Assembly (NCBI GenBank): GCA_900756605.1
Contig: CAAEKX010000412.1
Span: forward strand, 1-6,754
Origin: Coriobacteriia bacterium
GTDB lineage: Bacteria > Actinomycetota > Coriobacteriia > Coriobacteriales > QAMH01
Direction: 5' to 3'
DNA length: 6,754 bases
Part shown: positions 5,646 to 6,754 of the stretch, piece by piece
Layout: every line of letters starts with the position of its first letter
How positions within the stretch are numbered: the stretch's first letter is position 1
Program-made: the position numbers and the translations under genes
The notes under the pieces: generated by a model
Seen by the model: only the letters and a program-made list of their open reading frames with translations
Databases searched by the model: none
What the model was told of the DNA's origin: nothing

Positions 5646-6068
5646 TTGGTAGTCATCCGTCTGGCACGTCATGGTGCCCACAAAGCCCCGTTCTATCGCA
5701 TCGTGGTCGCCGATCAGCGCAAGAAGCGCGACGGTCGTATCATCGAGCAGGTCGGCACCTACGACCCTGCGGGGGATCCTTCGGTCATCGATCTCGATGT
5801 CGCCAAGGTCGATGAGTGGATTGCCAAGGGCGCTCAGCCGTCCGATCGCGTTGCCAAGATCATCGCGAGCGTGAAGAACGAGCCGCTGCCCGAGAAGCTC
5901 GCTCAGCGCATTGCCAACAAGACCGAGGCCAATCGCATCGCCGCCGAGGAAGCCGCCAAGAAGGCCGCCGAAGAGGCAGCTCGCAAGGCAGCCGAGGAGG
6001 CTGCTGCAGCAGCCGAGGCCGAGGCTGAGGCCGAAGAGGGCGAGTCCGAAGAGGCCGGAGAAGAGTAG
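5646..6068 (+). CDS. rpsP: Ribosomal protein S16 (bS16) with Ala/Glu-rich tail
   Basis: Component of the 30S ribosomal subunit that binds 16S rRNA and helps early assembly. The S16 core is plain: MVVIRLARHGAHKAPFYRIV at residues 1-20, VADQRKKRDGRIIEQVGTYD, and a C-terminal part of the core with VDEWIAKGAQPSDRV. The core ends near residue 90. A tail from about 99 to 140 alternates AAEE with AAKK or AARK and ends in an acidic run, predicting a long charged helix followed by a disordered end. Extended tails are common in actinobacterial S16. The start is TTG at 5646, five bases after AAGGAG (5635-5640); it is the only start that yields the conserved N-terminus. First gene of a compact operon with khpA three bases downstream and rimM after it. 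Confidence 0.97.
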   Translation: MVVIRLARHGAHKAPFYRIVVADQRKKRDGRIIEQVGTYDPAGDPSVIDLDVAKVDEWIAKGAQPSDRVAKIIASVKNEPLPEKLAQRIANKTEANRIAAEEAAKKAAEEAARKAAEEAAAAAEAEAEAEEGESEEAGEE

Positions 6069-6071
6069 GCC

Positions 6072-6326
6072 ATGGTCGAGTCGTTCGAAGACGTCACGCA
6101 GCTCGTCCGTACGCTCGTCGAGCAGATTGTCGAGAATCCCGAGGCAGCGACCGTTACCGGCACTGACCAGGAAAACGGTGAGCTGTTCATCGAGATCGAG
6201 GTTGACGAGAGCGATATCGGCAAGATCATCGGTCGTCAGGGCCGTATCATCAAGGCGATTCGCACGCTTGCTCGCGCTGCTGCCTCGCAAGACGGTTTCC
6301 GTGTCGAGGTCGAGCTCGCCGAGTAG
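6072..6326 (+). CDS. khpA: KH-domain RNA-binding protein KhpA
   Basis: An 84-residue protein that is essentially one KH domain. The KH signature IIGRQGRIIKAIRTL holds the GxxG loop at residues 54-57 (GRQG), which contacts single-stranded RNA; beta strands such as GELFIEIEV precede it and FRVEVEL closes the domain. The length and the position between rpsP and rimM are typical of the YlqC/KhpA family. In other Gram-positive bacteria KhpA pairs with KhpB (also called EloR or Jag) and affects cell elongation and division through RNA binding; that role here is by homology. The ATG lies three bases after the rpsP stop, with the purine-rich end of rpsP (GAAGAG, 6060-6065) as ribosome binding site, so translation is probably coupled to rpsP. 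Confidence 0.93.
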   Translation: MVESFEDVTQLVRTLVEQIVENPEAATVTGTDQENGELFIEIEVDESDIGKIIGRQGRIIKAIRTLARAAASQDGFRVEVELAE

Positions 6327-6333
6327 CAGCTGT

Positions 6334-6754
6334 ATGTCTCGTACAGAATACGAACTTGTTGCCCGTGTCGGTAAGGCACGCGGGCTTGAGGGGGAGGTTA
6401 CGGCCACAACGGCCGGCAACCTTCCCTTTTCCGTCTATGAGGGCTTGCACGTCCACGTTGTCCCGCCCACGTTGCAGGGCCCGCGCGAGCTTGATGTCAT
6501 ATCGGTGAGCGAAGGCGCCGGCAACACCTACCAGCTGCGCTTCGAGGGCATCGACACGATCGATGTCGCTGAGCAGATCGCCGGGCGCTTTCTTCTGGCC
6601 GACGTGCGCGATCTCGAAGGCCTCGATAATCCTCTGCTCGAGATCGGACGCACGGTCGTTGACGAGCGTCATGGCGAGCTTGGCGAGATACGCGAGGTCA
6701 TCGAGACGGCCGCCCATGACGTGTGGGTCATCGACGGCCCGTATGGGGAGGTGC
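6334..6754 (+). CDS. rimM: Ribosome maturation factor RimM, 3' end missing
   Basis: RimM helps mature the head of the 30S subunit, binding S19 and acting on 16S rRNA processing. The frame is open to the window edge; 140 residues are visible, and full-length proteins run about 170-180, so the last 30-40 are missing. The N-terminal barrel domain shows ELVARVGKARGLEGEV (7-22) and LRFEGIDTIDVAEQIAGRFL (68-87). The C-terminal PRC-barrel domain begins near residue 100 with LLEIGRTVVDERHGELGEI and reaches DVWVIDGPYGEV at the edge. The usual His in the GxxHG segment is Arg16 here. The ATG lies seven bases after the khpA stop and has no clear Shine-Dalgarno site, so translation probably depends on coupling to khpA. 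An in-frame GTG at 6301 inside khpA is a less likely start. trmD is expected next. Confidence 0.93.
   Translation, partial: MSRTEYELVARVGKARGLEGEVTATTAGNLPFSVYEGLHVHVVPPTLQGPRELDVISVSEGAGNTYQLRFEGIDTIDVAEQIAGRFLLADVRDLEGLDNPLLEIGRTVVDERHGELGEIREVIETAAHDVWVIDGPYGEV

Noticed and set aside
5358..6419. Minus-strand open frame of 353 codons across rpsP and khpA
   Set aside because: It opposes three certain genes, and its repetitive Leu/Gly stretch is just the complement of the S16 tail codons.

Overview
The window is a stretch of ordinary housekeeping translation genes, all on the + strand, from a GC-rich bacterium. Codons end mostly in G or C, GTG and TTG starts with strong Shine-Dalgarno sites are used, ribosomal protein S16 carries a long Ala/Glu/Lys tail, and AspRS resembles actinobacterial forms. 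Together these fit a high-GC Gram-positive, most likely the class Coriobacteriia. That placement is inference from gene style, not from a database match.

Layout: (1) positions 1-1203, histidyl-tRNA synthetase missing its N-terminus at the window edge; (2) a 123-base gap with a weak terminator candidate and a likely aspS promoter; (3) 1327-3114, aspartyl-tRNA synthetase, closed by a strong intrinsic terminator at 3130-3175; (4) a 257-base gap (3176-3432) rich in nested and mutually exclusive inverted repeats; (5) 3433-3603, a 56-residue protein of unknown function with its own Shine-Dalgarno site, followed by a second strong terminator at 3670-3699; (6) 3787-5523, prolyl-tRNA synthetase of the bacterial type with an editing insertion; (7) a 122-base leader containing a large hairpin that runs into the Shine-Dalgarno site; (8) 5646 onward, a tightly packed operon of rpsP (S16), khpA (KH-domain RNA-binding protein) and rimM (30S maturation factor, cut by the window end).

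HisRS, AspRS and ProRS are class II aminoacyl-tRNA synthetases that supply charged tRNA. S16 and RimM build the 30S subunit, and RimM is known to act on 30S particles. The expected continuation beyond the right edge is trmD and rplS.

I see no dramatic new system, CRISPR array, tRNA or mobile element. The items most worth a second look lie between genes: the competing hairpins at 3194-3306 upstream of the unknown small protein, the small protein itself, and the rpsP leader hairpin.
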